Shown one piece after another: positions 30,876 through 32,012 of a DNA stretch of 32,012 nucleotides. Origin of the DNA: Bacillus sp. 7884-1. GTDB lineage: Bacteria > Bacillota > Bacilli > Bacillales > Cytobacillaceae. Where the stretch lies: NCBI RefSeq assembly GCF_002272245.1, contig NZ_NPDD01000220.1, positions 1 to 32,012 of the forward strand, read 5' to 3'. The translations under genes and the position numbers were made by a program. Position 1 is the stretch's first letter; every line of letters begins with the position of its first letter. The notes below the pieces were generated by a model. It did not search any database, was not told the DNA's origin, and saw nothing but the letters and a program-made list of their open reading frames with translations.

Positions 30876-30899
30876 AAAAAAAACTGCCAAAAGGCAGCT
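30876..30899 (-). terminator. Intrinsic terminator of the YitT/DUF2179 gene
   Basis: AGCTGCC/GGCAG on the minus strand forms a short G+C stem with a TTTT loop, followed by eight T. It begins 4 nt after the gene ending at 30903. Confidence 0.8.
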
Positions 30900-30902
30900 T
30901 TT

Positions 30903-31823
30903 CTAGTGAATATCTCGTTTCTTAAACCTGCCTCCGCGTACTTCAGCGATATCTGCAACGGCGAGGAATGCGTTTTCATCACTTTCAGTAACAATTTCCT
31001 TCAACTTTGCTTCCTCAAGCCGGTTAATGACACAGAAAATTACCTTCTTGTGATCTCCTGAGTAGGCACCCTCTCCATTAATATAGGTAACGCCACGTCC
31101 AAGTCGATTCATAATGGCCTCGCCAATTTCTTTTGAATTGTCACTTATAATCCAAACCGATTTGGATTCATCTAAGCCGGTAATGGTAATATCGATGGTT
31201 TTATAGGCGACAAAATAGGCTATTAGAGAATACATAGCTCGATCCCATGAGAATACAAAACCTGCGCTTCCAAGAATAAATAAATTAAAAAACATGATAA
31301 TTTCACCAACAGAAAATGGAAGCTTCTTATTAAATAATATTGCGAGAATCTCCGTACCATCCAGAGATCCTCCGTAGCGGATGACCATCCCTACTCCGAT
31401 TCCGAGGACGATTCCTCCAAAAACGGTTGCAAGTAAGATATCCTGGGTAAAAGCTGGTACTGGATGAAGGAGTGTAGTGCCAATGGAAAGAATGATAATT
31501 CCATAAAGAGTGGATAATGCGAAGGTTTTTCCAATTTGTTTGTAACCGATAAAGAAAAAAGGAATGTTGAGAATAAAGATAAAAATCCCAAGTTTCCAAC
31601 CAGTCAAATAAGAAAGCATAATCGAAATTCCAACAATGCCTCCATCGATAACATGGTTAGGAACGAGAAAAATTTCCAACCCTACGGCCATTAAAGCTGC
31701 CCCGATTGTAATGAGCATAATTCTTTGTATAATCTTGCTGGTTGTTAACCCTTTGTGTTGAACTTTCTCCATCAGTACTTCTTTTTGTTGCTCGTTAAGA
31801 TTAGCATTTGGGATTCCTGACAT
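30903..31823 (-). CDS. YitT family membrane protein with C-terminal DUF2179
   Basis: This is a 306-residue member of the YitT/YvjA family, function unknown. A charged N-terminal tail (1-30) precedes five or six membrane helices with the family features FLVPNHVIDGGIVGISIML (about 52-70) and GMVIRYGGSLDGTEILAILF (about 144-163). A cytosolic DUF2179 domain follows (about 220-300: VWIISDNSKEIGEAIMNRLGRG, YSGDHKKVIFCVINR, FLAVADIAEVRGGRF). The length is normal for the family. The ATG follows AAAGGGG. An extended -10 promoter lies about 35 nt upstream. This is the second YitT-type protein in the window; the one at 8543-9118 lacks DUF2179. Confidence 0.92.
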   Translation of the reverse strand: MSGIPNANLNEQQKEVLMEKVQHKGLTTSKIIQRIMLITIGAALMAVGLEIFLVPNHVIDGGIVGISIMLSYLTGWKLGIFIFILNIPFFFIGYKQIGKTFALSTLYGIIILSIGTTLLHPVPAFTQDILLATVFGGIVLGIGVGMVIRYGGSLDGTEILAILFNKKLPFSVGEIIMFFNLFILGSAGFVFSWDRAMYSLIAYFVAYKTIDITITGLDESKSVWIISDNSKEIGEAIMNRLGRGVTYINGEGAYSGDHKKVIFCVINRLEEAKLKEIVTESDENAFLAVADIAEVRGGRFKKRDIH

Positions 31824-31856
31824 TATCTTGCCCCTTTCGTATAAACTTGTAATTCC

Positions 31857-31865
31857 ATTATATCA
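31857..31865 (-). promoter_or_regulatory. Extended -10 promoter of the YitT/DUF2179 gene
   Basis: TGATATAAT on the minus strand combines an extended -10 TG with a perfect TATAAT, about 34 nt before the start codon. The -35 region is weak (TTCAAA at 18 nt). Confidence 0.4.
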
Positions 31866-31969
31866 GTTTATTGATAGTTTTTTGAATTTTTATGCACTTT
31901 ATTTCCCATATTTCTAGGTGAAATTCAAAGATATTTACCCATTAAAATTTGTTGGTGATTTTCGGTCCT

Positions 31970-32012
31970 GGCACTTCGCTTTCCGCGGGCGACCGCCGAG
32001 CCTGTCTCGCTT
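31970..32012. repeat. GC-rich dispersed repeat fragment at window edge
   Basis: From 31970 the sequence changes abruptly from AT-rich to strongly GC-rich (GCACTTCGCTTTCCGCGGGC and on). This motif resembles, from memory, a repeat scattered between genes in many Bacillaceae genomes. It is cut by the window end, so its extent and borders are unknown. Confidence 0.4.

Overview
The window is chromosomal DNA from a low-GC, endospore-forming Bacillaceae (Bacillus or Neobacillus-like). The signs are AT-rich sequence with strong AAGGAGG-type ribosome binding sites, frequent TTG and GTG starts, a sporulation protein of the CsgA type, a squalene-hopene/sporulenol-type cyclase, and Bacillus-style PpiB, ExoA, PssA, YitT and HtrA proteins. 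No rRNA, tRNA, phage, transposase or CRISPR was seen. Most genes lie on the minus strand. No gene-free stretch exceeds about 300 bases.

Layout. 1-4.1 kb: a 48-residue unknown protein, a SAM methyltransferase, ExoA, an unknown membrane protein, a secreted divergent polysaccharide deacetylase and PpiB. 4.2-4.33 kb: a candidate structured small RNA with its own terminator. 4.3-7.8 kb: a CBO0543-like membrane protein and a DUF2515 protein, divergent from the triterpene cyclase gene. 7.8-11.7 kb: a 20-bp-period repeat, Mug glycosylase, a short YitT protein, an NhaC antiporter and an aldo/keto reductase. 11.8-14.0 kb: an ABC-F ATPase behind a long leader holding a promoter, a 44-codon leader ORF and two consecutive intrinsic terminators, with complementary segments that suggest ribosome-mediated attenuation.

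14.1-19.1 kb is an envelope-stress block: a two-component system (response regulator, histidine kinase) followed by htrA, a membrane-anchored PrsA-like foldase and a small unknown gene. TTAACA-type motifs occur before both the regulator and htrA. 19.2-26.9 kb is an acyl-CoA catabolic cluster: acyl-CoA dehydrogenase, a frameshifted SDR, acyl-CoA ligase, TetR regulator, APH-like kinase, a 20-bp tandem repeat, enoyl-CoA hydratase and quinone oxidoreductase. A promoter and a 20-bp palindromic operator precede it. The kinase plus acyl-CoA dehydrogenase pairing recalls ACAD10/ACAD11 and the LvaA/LvaC enzymes, so a 4-hydroxyacyl-CoA route is a reasonable hypothesis.

26.9-32 kb: a ribbon-helix-helix protein, VanW-family protein, a small unknown protein, PssA, CsgA with a possible sigma-G promoter, an SPFH protein paired with a second ribbon-helix-helix protein, and a full-length YitT/DUF2179 protein. 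The last 40 bases are a GC-rich element resembling a dispersed Bacillaceae repeat.

The observations most worth following are the ABC-F leader, the candidate small RNA at 4.2 kb, the kinase/dehydrogenase cluster with its broken SDR, and the shared motif in the htrA and regulator promoters.
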